NCBI GenBank assembly: GCA_035700025.1
Contig: DASSOY010000013.1
Location: forward strand, 1 to 40,152
DNA: 40,152 bases
Direction: 5' to 3'
Source of the DNA: Bacillales bacterium
Lineage (GTDB): Bacteria; Bacillota; Bacilli; Bacillales; DASSOY01
Shown: positions 6,941-15,987 of the stretch, in pieces
Position numbering within the stretch: the stretch's first letter is position 1
Layout: every line of letters begins with the position of its first letter
The notes under the pieces: model-generated
What the model saw: the letters and a program-made list of their open reading frames with translations, nothing else
Databases searched by the model: none
Told to the model about the DNA's origin: nothing
Translations under genes and position numbers: made by a program

Positions 6941-8002
6941 TTATGGTGTCACCGCCATCGACTCCAACACGTCCGAAACACTGAATTCCGCGCAAGCAAT
7001 CCTTTCATCAGCTGCACCATAATACATTTTCACTTTTCGGTCTTCGACAATCGTTCCACATGAAAAGACTACGTTTCCAAAGAAACCTTTCACCTCATAA
7101 GATTCTACTGGCTCAAGAATCGGCCGTGACGATCTTGCGATTACCCTTGACGGGTTGTTTAAATCCAAAAGGGCAGCTCCCATGCAGTAACGCTCGTTCT
7201 CGTCAACACCGTGATAAAATGTTAGCCATCCCTCCGGTGTTTTAATCGGTACGCTCCCAGCTCCAATTTTTTGACTATCAAAACTTCCTTCCCTGCACTC
7301 CATCAAGATGCAATGATCTCCCCAGCGAATAAGGTCTTGGGAAGTAGCCGTCCAGATTTCCTTCGTGCCAATACAACCAGGCACCGGACGATGCATCATG
7401 AAGTAATTACCGTTTATTTTTTCCGGAAAAATAACAACATCTTTGTTTTCCGGAGCCAAAATAATTCCTTTTCGTGTGTAGAAACGAAAATTCTCGGTCG
7501 CTAATAATCCAACTCCCACACCCTTTGAACTTACGGCACTATAAGTAATGTAATAGGTGTCTTCGATTTGTGTGATCCGACAATCTTCGATACCCCAAGA
7601 TTCCATTTTCGTCTCCGGGAAAACGGTTGGTTTCTCCTCAACCTGGAAATGAATACCATCCGAGCTTTTTGCCAGCCTCAAGTGGGAAATTGAAGTTAAA
7701 TATACCGTCTGTCCTTTGTATTTGATTACGCGCGGATCGGAAAAATCGTATCCGGGAAGATCTTTTCTCACTTTCTTAATCACCAATTTAAGATGACTTC
7801 CTTCTTCATCCATTAACGGTACTTTGACGTACTCGGCATCGTCTTGTTTCGGCATTTCTGCAACCCGGATGAGCATTACTGTTTGTCCGTTAAACTTCGT
7901 CACGCCAGCATTAAAAGCTCCAATTACAATAAAATCCTCACGCGTTGGCTTAACATCTTCGACTTTGATCAATGGATTTTCATGATATCTAAATACATTC
8001 AT
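6941..8002 (-). CDS. GH130 family beta-mannoside phosphorylase/hydrolase (second copy)
   Basis: A 353-residue five-bladed beta-propeller protein of glycoside hydrolase family 130. The blade motifs repeat (SWGIEDCRITQIEDTYYITYSA, about residues 130-152; WLTFYHGVDE near 265). The conserved acidic Asp of the family lies in IEDCR. GH130 enzymes cleave beta-mannosides, usually by inverting phosphorolysis to mannose 1-phosphate. No signal peptide is present, so it acts in the cytosol. I chose the ATG at 8002 (GGGAG eight bases upstream); a GTG at 8038 would overlap the preceding gene. It is the last gene of the sugar operon. The exact linkage is not readable from sequence. Confidence 0.9.
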   Translation of the reverse strand: MNVFRYHENPLIKVEDVKPTREDFIVIGAFNAGVTKFNGQTVMLIRVAEMPKQDDAEYVKVPLMDEEGSHLKLVIKKVRKDLPGYDFSDPRVIKYKGQTVYLTSISHLRLAKSSDGIHFQVEEKPTVFPETKMESWGIEDCRITQIEDTYYITYSAVSSKGVGVGLLATENFRFYTRKGIILAPENKDVVIFPEKINGNYFMMHRPVPGCIGTKEIWTATSQDLIRWGDHCILMECREGSFDSQKIGAGSVPIKTPEGWLTFYHGVDENERYCMGAALLDLNNPSRVIARSSRPILEPVESYEVKGFFGNVVFSCGTIVEDRKVKMYYGAADERIACAEFSVSDVLESMAVTP

Positions 8003-8025
8003 CTGTTTCTCTCCCATTTTTCTGT

Positions 8026-8973
8026 TTATCCGTTGCACAGAGCGACTCCCAATTTTGAATCCGCCATTCCGTAATATAAATAATACGTCTCATTAAAATA
8101 AACGAGACCTTCTACAAAAACGACGTTATCGACTTGACCATAACTTTCGTCTTGCGTATTCGGTACGAAAAATGGTGATTTAGTTCTTTTCAAAACACGA
8201 TTTGGTTCATGCCGATCAATCAGCACCTGCCCAACTGAATAGCGAAGTTTTCCGAAAGCTGGATCTCCTTTTTCTGTTACTTTCCTCGCAGCATTATAGA
8301 GCAATATGATACCTTCATTACTTAATATCGGTGCAGGTCCTGGCTCGATCAATGCCGAATCGAATTTATTCGGGTCTTTCGATACTTTCATAAACGGTTC
8401 CGTTTCAGGTATCCAGTGTAGTCCGTTGGTGGAAAAAGCAAGATATATATCGGTATCTCCGAAGTACATCACATACTTACCGTCAATCTTTTCGGGGACA
8501 ATTGCCCCAGATTTTGACCAACCTTCATCATTTACACCCTTCCATTCAGGGAAAAGCAACCCGTGTTTTTTCCAATGAATCAAATCTTTCGAAGTTGCAA
8601 GAGCAAGTCTTGCATTTTTTCCATCAAATGCGCTATAAGTCATATAAAACGTTTGACCAAGTCGAACAACTCGAGGATCCTCTACGCCTCCAGGTACTTC
8701 ATATTCTTCAGTCACGTCAATAACAGGCCGCGGCTCACGATGAAAGTGAATGCCATCATCACTAACGGCCAAACCAATTCTTGACGTTCCATTCCATTCT
8801 CCCTCTCCGGTAAAATCTTCAGCACGATAAAACAAATATACACGATTATCATGAACAATTGCTGTAGGGTTAAAAACGTCTTTTGCTTCCCAAGAGTCGC
8901 CTTGTGGACTTAATATTGGATTCTTAGGGTATTTCTTGAATGGCCCCAATGGGAATGTATTATCTTTTTTCAT
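8026..8973 (-). CDS. GH130 family beta-mannoside phosphorylase/hydrolase (first copy)
   Basis: A 315-residue GH130 protein, distinct in sequence from its downstream neighbour. Visible motifs are the N-terminal KYPKNPIL, NPTAIVHDNRVYLFYRAED, and GGVEDPRVV with the presumed catalytic Asp (about residue 98), plus later blades (WSKSGAIVPEKIDGKYVMYFGD; LLYNAARK). It lacks a signal peptide and is cytosolic. The gene lies 21 nt after the MalG-type permease and 23 nt before the other GH130 gene. Tandem GH130 pairs beside a sugar ABC importer are known for beta-1,2-oligomannan use in Thermoanaerobacter, one enzyme for long and one for short chains. Whether the same division holds here is inference. 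Confidence 0.9.
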   Translation of the reverse strand: MKKDNTFPLGPFKKYPKNPILSPQGDSWEAKDVFNPTAIVHDNRVYLFYRAEDFTGEGEWNGTSRIGLAVSDDGIHFHREPRPVIDVTEEYEVPGGVEDPRVVRLGQTFYMTYSAFDGKNARLALATSKDLIHWKKHGLLFPEWKGVNDEGWSKSGAIVPEKIDGKYVMYFGDTDIYLAFSTNGLHWIPETEPFMKVSKDPNKFDSALIEPGPAPILSNEGIILLYNAARKVTEKGDPAFGKLRYSVGQVLIDRHEPNRVLKRTKSPFFVPNTQDESYGQVDNVVFVEGLVYFNETYYLYYGMADSKLGVALCNG

Positions 8974-8994
8974 GTAAGAAAACCCCTCCGAGCT

Positions 8995-9825
8995 TTATTT
9001 AATGGCAAAATCCATGCCTTCTTTGAAGTTTTTACTAAAGAGAATGAATAAAATCAATATCGGCAACGTCAACAGAACGGACCCCGCATACATGGGGCCA
9101 GGGTAAGCTCCATACGGACCAAACATTTGTGCAAGCAATACGTTTAACGTTAACATTTTCGGGTCATTGACAACGATCATGTCCCATAACAACTCCACCC
9201 ACCGAACCATGAAGAGGAAAAGGAAAATAATTGTCGTTATCGATTTCGACATCGGAAGGACGATCTTCCAGATCGTTTTCACCGATCCAGCACCGTCCAT
9301 TTTTGCTGATTCAATAACTTCGTTTGGGATCGATTTAAAGAAATTGATGTACATAAAGATCGCCCACAGATCTACCGCTTTTGGGATAATCATACCTAAA
9401 TAAGTATTGTACATCCCGACATTTTTGACGAGCAGAAACAACGGAATGAGCAAAATCACCGCTGGATAGAACATTTGAAACAATATTACATTGTGCACAA
9501 ACCGACTTCCTTTGAATTTTAATTTTGTGATGGCGTAACCCGTCAATACTGCTACAATCATCATCAGGAAAGTCGAACTTGCAGTTACGATCATGCTATT
9601 CAGAAAAGCTCGCAACCATGGTCGCGGTACCACACCTTCTCCTCCAAAAAAAAGCCACCGATAAGATCGCAAGGTAAGGTCTGTAGGTATGAACTTGCGA
9701 TCTACTTGTTCCCATGGTGCCAATGACTGAAGTACCATATACACATAAGGGAATATCATAACGAGAAAAACTGCGATCGCAAGTAAATAAAGTAATGACA
9801 GCTTCCATTGTTTACTCCCAGCCAT
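8995..9825 (-). CDS. Sugar ABC transporter permease (MalG type)
   Basis: A 276-residue inner-membrane permease with six predicted helices. The EAA loop that contacts the ATPase is visible as IESAKMDGAGSVKTIWKIVLPMSKS (about residues 180-205). The N-terminal FPYVYMVLQSLAPWEQ segment is typical of the MalG/CUT1 subgroup. I chose the ATG at 9825 with a GGGGGGAG site four bases upstream, overlapping the end of the first permease gene by 14 nt; the longer frame to 9876 lacks a ribosome site. No ATPase gene is in the cluster; CUT1 importers in Bacilli commonly share a genome-encoded MsmX/MsmK ATPase. Confidence 0.93.
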   Translation of the reverse strand: MAGSKQWKLSLLYLLAIAVFLVMIFPYVYMVLQSLAPWEQVDRKFIPTDLTLRSYRWLFFGGEGVVPRPWLRAFLNSMIVTASSTFLMMIVAVLTGYAITKLKFKGSRFVHNVILFQMFYPAVILLIPLFLLVKNVGMYNTYLGMIIPKAVDLWAIFMYINFFKSIPNEVIESAKMDGAGSVKTIWKIVLPMSKSITTIIFLFLFMVRWVELLWDMIVVNDPKMLTLNVLLAQMFGPYGAYPGPMYAGSVLLTLPILILFILFSKNFKEGMDFAIK

Positions 9826-10690
9826 GTTTCTCCCCCCATTTTTCCAAGCCCCAGCGGAACACAAGAATAGTGGCAAACGTCACAATCGAATCGATGATAG
9901 CTATAGATGTGCCAAACCCTGCATTTAATCGTTCAAATGCTTGCTTGAAAATTTCCAGTTGCCACGTATTTGTCGCTAGTGAGGGACCACCGCTAGTCAA
10001 AACATATGGCTCAGTAAAAATCCCGAAAACGAGCCCGACAGCTAGGATGACAACGGTATAAAACGCAGGGTAAAGCATTGGCAACGTCACGTGCCAAAGA
10101 CGTTTGAATCCTACAGCTCCGTCGATCTTAGCAGCTTCAAATACTTCTTTCGGTATACTTTCAAGTCCCGCCAAAAATAACAGCGCATAATAACCAACCA
10201 TCTTCCAGGCGATCATTAGGGAAATGATCAACGGTGCCAAAAACGGTGACCCTAGCCAGTTGATATTCAAGCCGAAAGTCTCCCGTAGCCAAATATTAAA
10301 AGCACTGTTATATGATAGAATGCCGTTTACAATAATCGCCGTTGCGACACCGGAAGCCAGATAAGGCATGAAATAACCGACTGAAAATACAGCTTTAAAC
10401 TTTGGCAATGAATAAAGAATCACTGCCAAACATAATGACCCGACAACAACGATTGGTACGAATAATATCATAAATTTATACGTGACCAAAAAAGCCGCTT
10501 GAACGCCAGGATTGAATACGGCGTTGATAAAGTTATCAAACCCTATGAAATTATAGGTTGGAGCTATTAAGTTCCAATTTGTGAATGAAAGATAAAGAGC
10601 CCATAATAATGGAAATAGGAAGAATACAATTGTAAAGATAAGATACGGACTGGCGAATAACCAGCCCGTTCTCGATTGTCGTTCTTTCAT
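9812..10690 (-). CDS. Sugar ABC transporter permease (MalF type)
   Basis: A 292-residue permease. It begins KERQSRTGWLFASPYLIFTIVFFLFPLLWALYLSF, the usual CUT1 MalF-type first helix. The EAA loop is FEAAKIDGAVGFKRLWHVTLPMLYPAF (about residues 195-220). The ATG at 10690 overlaps the TGA of the binding-protein gene as ATGA, a sign of translational coupling; the in-frame codons up to 10732 are probably not translated. It forms the membrane channel with the MalG-type partner. Confidence 0.93.
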   Translation of the reverse strand: MKERQSRTGWLFASPYLIFTIVFFLFPLLWALYLSFTNWNLIAPTYNFIGFDNFINAVFNPGVQAAFLVTYKFMILFVPIVVVGSLCLAVILYSLPKFKAVFSVGYFMPYLASGVATAIIVNGILSYNSAFNIWLRETFGLNINWLGSPFLAPLIISLMIAWKMVGYYALLFLAGLESIPKEVFEAAKIDGAVGFKRLWHVTLPMLYPAFYTVVILAVGLVFGIFTEPYVLTSGGPSLATNTWQLEIFKQAFERLNAGFGTSIAIIDSIVTFATILVFRWGLEKWGEKHGWE

Positions 10691-12033
10691 TCGGCGAGCA
10701 CTCCAGTGATTTTTTGTTTCATGTCTTGCCAAGCCTCTTTCGGATCTTTCTTCTGTTTAACAACTGGATTTACAGCTTCTGTACTCAAAATTGTCTGTAA
10801 TTTCACTGTTTTAGGATTGTCAATCGGTGGCACTGCATTCGGTATGTTTTCAGCATATTTTTGTAATGCAGGGTGTTTGGAAAAGAATTCCTTGAACGTC
10901 TCGTTCGTACCTAAGTCGTCTCTGGCTGGAGGTAAGTTCGTTTGCTTCAACCATTGCAAGTCGTGCTCTTGATTAGAGAGTACCCATTTGGCAAAATCCA
11001 TGGCTGCTTTCTGCTGTTCTTTTGATGATTGCGCATATACAACGAGTCCTTTAGTGTCAGCATATGTTTTTGGTTGCGAAGGCTCAACCCCATCCGGAAC
11101 GGGAGGCATGGTAAGTACGTAGTTCTCTTTATATTTAAAATCAGGGAACTTTTTATCCCAGTTCGGAAATGTCCACGGACCGATTGTCGCCCAAACACTC
11201 AATCCCGTGACGAATGGATTTTTTGCCTTTTGGGTTAACAGCAAATCGTTTTCTTCCAATTGATCCAAAAACGATAACGTTTCAATTCCTGCTTGATCGT
11301 CTGCTACAAATTTTTCGCCTTTAATAAAGGCATTTCCACCTGAAGCAGCATCATATAACATGAAGAAATCAAACCAACGTGCCCACCACGTCGATTTTAC
11401 AAGATCTGGGTTCGCCCACAAAAATTTCTTTGGATACTTTTCTTTCAATTTTTTGCCGAACTCGATTATTTCACTATAAGTTTTCGGAGGTTCACTGTAT
11501 CCGAGATCCTTTAAAATATCAATCCTCCACCCGAACAACATCGCATTTGAGTATAGAGGGATGACATACTGGTGCCCATCGGAGAACTCCCATGGTTCAA
11601 TTGTTTTTTTCATATGCCTCTTCTTAACGATTTCAGAAAACTGACTGTATTCGTCCATCGGAACAATTGCTCCGTCTTTTGCTAATTGTGCACCAAATCC
11701 GCGAGATATATTTTCCGACATGACTGGTGCGGTTCCCGAGGCTAACGCAGTTTGAATTCCTGCCTCCGACGAAGGACTTTCTGGCATTTGGTTGACCTTT
11801 ATCGAGACGTTTTCATGTGTTTCCATATACGAATTAGCCATCTTTTTCCAAAATGCAGTTTGAGTCGGATTTGGTGCTGCCCAAAATTCAAACGATATTT
11901 TTGCAGTTTCAGAAGAATTTTGTGATTGGCTTCCAACTTCCGTTGCGTTTCCTCCAGGTTTTTGACATCCTGCTACAATGCCGACAATAAGCAATCCTAC
12001 TACCAATAATGACAGCGCTTTCTTTTTGATCAT
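10687..12033 (-). CDS. Sugar ABC transporter substrate-binding lipoprotein
   Basis: A 448-residue family 1 extracellular solute-binding protein. Residues 1-23 are a lipoprotein signal (KKK start, LLIVGIVAG, lipobox Cys at 23: VAGC). The mature region has the familiar ISFEFWAAPNPTQTAFWKKM start and a cluster of aromatic residues (WWARWFDFFMLYD) that may contact sugar rings. The gene follows the ROK repressor by 132 nt and precedes two permeases. AGGAGG precedes the ATG. With the GH130 enzymes downstream, a mannose-containing oligosaccharide is the likely ligand (inference). Confidence 0.93.
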   Translation of the reverse strand: MIKKKALSLLVVGLLIVGIVAGCQKPGGNATEVGSQSQNSSETAKISFEFWAAPNPTQTAFWKKMANSYMETHENVSIKVNQMPESPSSEAGIQTALASGTAPVMSENISRGFGAQLAKDGAIVPMDEYSQFSEIVKKRHMKKTIEPWEFSDGHQYVIPLYSNAMLFGWRIDILKDLGYSEPPKTYSEIIEFGKKLKEKYPKKFLWANPDLVKSTWWARWFDFFMLYDAASGGNAFIKGEKFVADDQAGIETLSFLDQLEENDLLLTQKAKNPFVTGLSVWATIGPWTFPNWDKKFPDFKYKENYVLTMPPVPDGVEPSQPKTYADTKGLVVYAQSSKEQQKAAMDFAKWVLSNQEHDLQWLKQTNLPPARDDLGTNETFKEFFSKHPALQKYAENIPNAVPPIDNPKTVKLQTILSTEAVNPVVKQKKDPKEAWQDMKQKITGVLAE

Positions 12034-12165
12034 AAAATAACCTCCTCATTAGTTGTCATTGGCACATATCAACAGACGAAAGAATATGAATCCAATAATT
12101 TTGCTAGATATTCGCGAGCAGCAGAATCGTAACTTCAATACAGGGTTCAACCAAATTTGTCCTTA

Positions 12166-13326
12166 TCAGTAAAATAGTTGTGTATGATCGTAAATGCGTT
12201 GTAAAACAAGTGTTGCTGCGCCGATACTGACTGCATCAAAACCGAAACTAGTCACGGAAATTTCCCGATTATCGCTGCCAAGCATTTGTTTCACTTCATT
12301 TTCAACAAGAGTTGAGAAATACGCGTCTTCATACAAGAGGGTTCTCCCACCCAAAATCACTGCCTCAATGTCTATGGCTTGAACAACATTAATAATCGCT
12401 GTTGCAACGTAACGAGCAGCTTTCGCAATAACCGAATAATCCGGTTCATACTTCGCCTTCGCGCGCTGCAAAATTTCCAAAAAAGCTTCATCTGGTTTTC
12501 TTTCCCTAAGCCCCTTAATTTTTTGTTCGATTTTGTAAAGGGAGGCGTATGTATCCACACATCCGTTTTTACCGCAGAAGCATTTCTCCCCTTCCAAATT
12601 GACGACCATATGACTGATTTCTCCTGCCATGTTTCGTGTGCCCCGCCAAATTGATCCATCAAGAACAATCCCTGATCCAATCCCAACGTCATGCAATACG
12701 AATAACGTACTCTTGATTCGCTTTCCGCGCCCGAACCAATTTTCAGCAAGTGCTGCAGCATCAGCGTCATTCGCCAACCAAGTATTGACACCGATCTTAG
12801 ATTCTAACGTCTCTACAATAGGTGCACCCAGCCAATTGGCTAATACATCTTCTGGAGAAAACAAAGTACCGCTGTCTGGATCCAAAGGACCAGGAGAGGC
12901 AATCCCAATCCCAAGCAAGCGCTTTTTTGGAATGCCGCAATTTTTAATAAATTCTTTTAGATGATTGGCCAATTCTTCCGGACCCTCAATATCGGTAATG
13001 GGATGATCTTCGGCTAACCTTACTTGGGCCAGTAAATCCGCATAGATGATTCTCACCGATTCTCTTCCTAAATCAACTCCGATAACGCCTGCGCCTTCTG
13101 GATCGATCTTAACGAGAGAAGGAGGTCTTCCTCCACTGGAATCTCCGATTCCGACGGACTGCAGCCAGCCTCTTTCAAGTAGATCGTCGACGATTCTTGA
13201 AACTGTCGGTAATGCTAAATCTAATTTTCGGGCGAGTTCTGCGCGCGAAATGATTTCGCTTTCATAAATGGCGTTAAAGATTTTCCGTTCATTGATTTTT
13301 TTCAGCAATCCGGATCGGCTGTTCAT
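12166..13326 (-). CDS. ROK-family transcriptional regulator (XylR/NagC type)
   Basis: A 386-residue protein. Residues 12-62 form a MarR-like helix-turn-helix (IFNAIYESEIISRAELARKLDLALPTVSRIVDDLLERGWL). Residues 80-380 form a ROK sugar-kinase fold with the DLG phosphate loop (GVIGVDLGRESVRI). The ROK zinc signature is present: GEISHMVVNLEGEKCFCGKNGCVDTYAS carries the CxCGxxGC cluster. ROK repressors release DNA on binding a sugar. It is the first gene of the sugar cluster and probably represses it and itself. A near-consensus sigma-A promoter with short repeated TTAGTAA elements lies upstream. Confidence 0.94.
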   Translation of the reverse strand: MNSRSGLLKKINERKIFNAIYESEIISRAELARKLDLALPTVSRIVDDLLERGWLQSVGIGDSSGGRPPSLVKIDPEGAGVIGVDLGRESVRIIYADLLAQVRLAEDHPITDIEGPEELANHLKEFIKNCGIPKKRLLGIGIASPGPLDPDSGTLFSPEDVLANWLGAPIVETLESKIGVNTWLANDADAAALAENWFGRGKRIKSTLFVLHDVGIGSGIVLDGSIWRGTRNMAGEISHMVVNLEGEKCFCGKNGCVDTYASLYKIEQKIKGLRERKPDEAFLEILQRAKAKYEPDYSVIAKAARYVATAIINVVQAIDIEAVILGGRTLLYEDAYFSTLVENEVKQMLGSDNREISVTSFGFDAVSIGAATLVLQRIYDHTQLFY

Positions 13327-13349
13327 CGATTTGCCTCCGCGTGTCTATT

Positions 13350-13402
13350 TAACTTACTTACTAACTATTACTAAGTATAAAAATAATGAATAATATTGTC
13401 AA
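13350..13402 (-). promoter_or_regulatory. Sigma-A promoter and candidate operator of the ROK/sugar operon
   Basis: On the minus strand TTGACA (13397-13402), a 17-nt spacer and TATACT (13374-13379) form a near-consensus promoter. Just downstream, TTAGTAA occurs twice in direct repeat with a related AAGTTAA following, in AT-rich DNA. This is a plausible binding site for the ROK protein itself. Confidence 0.75.
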
Positions 13403-13421
13403 CAACTTTTAGAAAATTAAT

Positions 13422-13448
13422 AAAAACCGCTCTTAAAAGAGCGGTTTT
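13422..13448. terminator. Terminator after the MBL-fold gene
   Basis: AAAACCGCTCTT and AAGAGCGGTTTT form a perfect, almost loopless palindrome. On the minus strand it follows the MBL gene stop within a few bases and continues into a T-rich tail. Confidence 0.85.
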
Positions 13449-13451
13449 CCA

Positions 13452-14300
13452 TCAATGGTCCAAATACCGCCCGTGATCAGGGACGGCCAACGTTTCAAAT
13501 TCATTGGCGAGCTTTCTTAATCCTTGGGCCAACGCGGTACCGCTCATTGGCGGACCATGCCCGGTGACCGCTGTCTCCGGCTGCAGCTGCTGCAATTTCT
13601 TCACCGAATCCCAGGCCGCCTGCCAGTTTGTCGTTAAATAGCGCGGCGGACCGTTAATCTCGGCTTGCTGCGTGAACACTTTGTACAACGAATCTTGCCT
13701 GACGGTAACGAAAGCATCTCCCGCAATCAGCGTGTGATCATCTTTCCTGAACAACGATACGTGACCCGGCGAGTGTCCCGGTGTATGAATCCAACGCCAA
13801 TTCGGCGCTTCCGGAACTGTTCCGTCCTCAGGCAAATGGGAAATGTGATGGCCTAAGTCGACCGGAGCAGTCGGAAACATCGGCGACATTTTCGCAACCA
13901 TCCCGCCTTCCACCGAAGCATCGGGTTGCGGATAAGCCGTTCTTCCCGTCAAATACGGCATTTCCAGTTTATGTGCATATACGGGAACATCCCAGTGTTT
14001 CACCAATTCGACGACTGTGCCAACGTGATCGAAATGGCCGTGTGTAAGGATGATCGCCCGGGGTCGCGCATGTTCGCCAAAGCGCTCTTCTGCTTCCCGC
14101 ACGATGTCTTTCTCGTTTCCAGGCATGCCGGTATCGATCATAATCCATTCATTTCGCGGCGGATCGCCGATGAAACAAAGATTGACGATCTGGTCAGTAT
14201 AACAATAAACGTCGGTCAACACTTCCGTACCGGCCCCGCTCGCTACCGATGTCACCGGCAAGAATGTGTTTTCCAACGGATTGTCCATTCGTTCGACCAT
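13452..14300 (-). CDS. MBL-fold metallo-hydrolase
   Basis: A 282-residue metallo-beta-lactamase fold protein. The metal motif HGHFDH (about residues 88-93) is intact, with further ligands visible in TPGHSPGHVS (about 172-181), the AGDAF Asp (about 194) and TGHGPP (about 247). The D-x-x-Y-C-Y-T-D-Q-I-V-N-L-C-F start and the overall length match the broad glyoxalase II/YflN-like group. Substrate is not predictable. It is cytosolic. ATG preceded by AAAGGAG. It stands alone with its own terminator and is divergent from the DUF3231 gene. Confidence 0.92.
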   Translation of the reverse strand: MVERMDNPLENTFLPVTSVASGAGTEVLTDVYCYTDQIVNLCFIGDPPRNEWIMIDTGMPGNEKDIVREAEERFGEHARPRAIILTHGHFDHVGTVVELVKHWDVPVYAHKLEMPYLTGRTAYPQPDASVEGGMVAKMSPMFPTAPVDLGHHISHLPEDGTVPEAPNWRWIHTPGHSPGHVSLFRKDDHTLIAGDAFVTVRQDSLYKVFTQQAEINGPPRYLTTNWQAAWDSVKKLQQLQPETAVTGHGPPMSGTALAQGLRKLANEFETLAVPDHGRYLDH

Positions 14301-14458
14301 AGCCCCATCTCCTTTTTAGTTACATTTTCCCGAAACAGCCAAACTGTTATGCTGGTAGAAGTTGTCATTGTTTCGGTTTCCCGTATTCTACGGCGAACAC
14401 ATACTCCTGATCAGTAAGGAAATGCTATATAGCGAACAATTGAAAAGGAGGTTATCCT

Positions 14459-14971
14459 ATGGGCATACTCTCGGGAAATCAACAAGATGAACCGATGCAC
14501 TACGGAGAAGTATTTGCGGTATGGAGTTCGCTTGCCGCGGCTCAAAGTCAACAGACCGCTTGCGAAGTTTACTACAACCACGCGGGTGACGACGACTTGA
14601 AACAGTTTATTTCGGACATGGTACAGGATGTCGTAAAGCCAAGCATTAAAGAGACGGAACAACTGCTGAAGGTAAACGAAGTCACGTTGCCGCCGGCCCC
14701 GCCGGAACGCGCGGACGCTTCCCGGCAAGAGATTCCGCAGGGTGCGAGAATTCTCGACCCGGAAATCTCGGCGGCACTGGCAAAAGATATTACCACCGGT
14801 CTCGTGGCCGACAGCCAAATCATCGGACAGGCCACAAGGGAAGACATCGCCGCACTGTTTGCCCGCTTTCACATGGAAAAAGTGCAAATGGGACAACGGC
14901 TGCTCCGCATCAACAAAGAAAAAGGCTGGCTCCTTACTCCACCGCTGCATGTGGAAAAAGTCAAGCAATAG
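14459..14971 (+). CDS. DUF3231 family protein (spore coat CotF-like fold)
   Basis: A 170-residue helical protein of the DUF3231 family, which resembles a ferritin-like/CotF helical bundle. Typical features are the MHYGEVFAVWSSLAAAQS start, the ISDMVQDVVKPSIKETEQLLK helix and the LPPAPPERA linker. Members are common in spore formers, often as tandem repeats of this domain; this is a single-domain version. AAAGGAGG precedes the ATG. Function is not established; a spore or stress role is inferred from distribution. Confidence 0.85.
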   Translation: MGILSGNQQDEPMHYGEVFAVWSSLAAAQSQQTACEVYYNHAGDDDLKQFISDMVQDVVKPSIKETEQLLKVNEVTLPPAPPERADASRQEIPQGARILDPEISAALAKDITTGLVADSQIIGQATREDIAALFARFHMEKVQMGQRLLRINKEKGWLLTPPLHVEKVKQ

Positions 14972-14978
14972 TGGGACA

Positions 14979-15017
14979 AGAAGATCTCTTCGGCCTCCGG
15001 ACCGAGAGATCTTCTTT
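14979..15017. terminator. Bidirectional terminator between DUF3231 and LigD polymerase genes
   Basis: AGAAGATCTCT..CGG pairs with CCG.AGAGATCTTCT around a short loop, ending in T-rich sequence on both strands. It lies between two converging stops. Confidence 0.8.
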
Positions 15018-15888
15018 AACGACGGGACACCAAAAAGTCGATGATCGTCCCCGCAATCTCCGTATTTTGCACCTTCTCCTCTTCCGCAACCGAAAACCGG
15101 CGCGCCTCTTTATTTAACCGTTCGCGAACAGTGGATATCGTGTAATGTTCCGGCTCCGCGCCTTGTTCGATTCGCTCCCAAGAGACCGGTGCTGACACGG
15201 CCGCGTGCGGTACCGCCCGCGCGCTGTAAGGAACGACCATTGACCTTCCTTTCCACAGTTGCAAGTAATCGAAGTAAACTTTGTTTCTGCGCTTGCTCTT
15301 GTTTCGTTCGATCGTGAAGAGTCCCGGTATTTTTTCAACGACGTAACGAGCAACAAATGCTTGAATCGGCCGTGCTTGTTCAAACAAGTAGACGGGATTG
15401 AGCGGTACGCCAACGTGCAAACCCGTTTTACCTGAAAATTTGACGGTGCTGATGAGGCCGAGGCCGTCGAGCACTTTCTTTAAATGCTGTGCACACTCCA
15501 AAACTGCCGAAAACGGCAACTGATTCGCCCTGTCGAGGTCGAAAAACAACAACGTCGGAAAACCCGTTCGCGAAATCGTATCGAACGGCACGTGAAATTC
15601 AACCGCACCGTAGTTCAACGCCCAATGCAGCGTGGCGGTATCGTTTAATACCATTCTCATTTTTCCTTTGTACCGCTTCCGGCACACGTACGACGGTGCG
15701 CTTGCGGGCAACGTCCTTTTTTCAATTCGCTTGCCGTCCACACCGTGCGGATACAGCCAGATCATCAACAATCGATCTTTCGTATCGGCGAGGAACAGCG
15801 GCGCGGCCGCCGTCAAATAGCTTGCGTATGCGGCCTTCGTTATCTGTGCGTCTATCCAGTACATTTGATCTGGATGATCGACTTCCAT
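15016..15888 (-). CDS. LigD-type polymerase/primase domain protein (NHEJ)
   Basis: A 290-residue stand-alone LigD polymerase domain of the archaeo-eukaryotic primase fold. The catalytic D-L-D pair lies at residues 117-119 (LFFDLDRANQ). The nucleotide-binding S-G-K-T-G-L-H motif is at 152-158, and VVPYSARAVPHAAVSAPVSWERI lies near the C-terminus. Such enzymes fill gaps and add ribonucleotides at double-strand breaks during non-homologous end joining, usually with Ku. Here the ligase is a separate gene on the opposite strand starting 100 nt away, so the usual fused LigD/YkoU is split. AGGAGG precedes the ATG. No Ku gene is in the window. Confidence 0.92.
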   Translation of the reverse strand: MEVDHPDQMYWIDAQITKAAYASYLTAAAPLFLADTKDRLLMIWLYPHGVDGKRIEKRTLPASAPSYVCRKRYKGKMRMVLNDTATLHWALNYGAVEFHVPFDTISRTGFPTLLFFDLDRANQLPFSAVLECAQHLKKVLDGLGLISTVKFSGKTGLHVGVPLNPVYLFEQARPIQAFVARYVVEKIPGLFTIERNKSKRRNKVYFDYLQLWKGRSMVVPYSARAVPHAAVSAPVSWERIEQGAEPEHYTISTVRERLNKEARRFSVAEEEKVQNTEIAGTIIDFLVSRR

Positions 15889-15987
15889 TTACCGCCACCT
15901 CCTGCCGATATTTTCTTTCTGTTTGATACAAACTATGTGCGGCAGCAAGAAATGCTGGAGCCGGTAAACCTACGTGAGGTGACTGCG

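Noticed and set aside
15745..15987. N-terminal extension of the ligase frame
   Set aside because: It overlaps the divergent polymerase gene and lacks a ribosome site; the ATG at 15988 has one.
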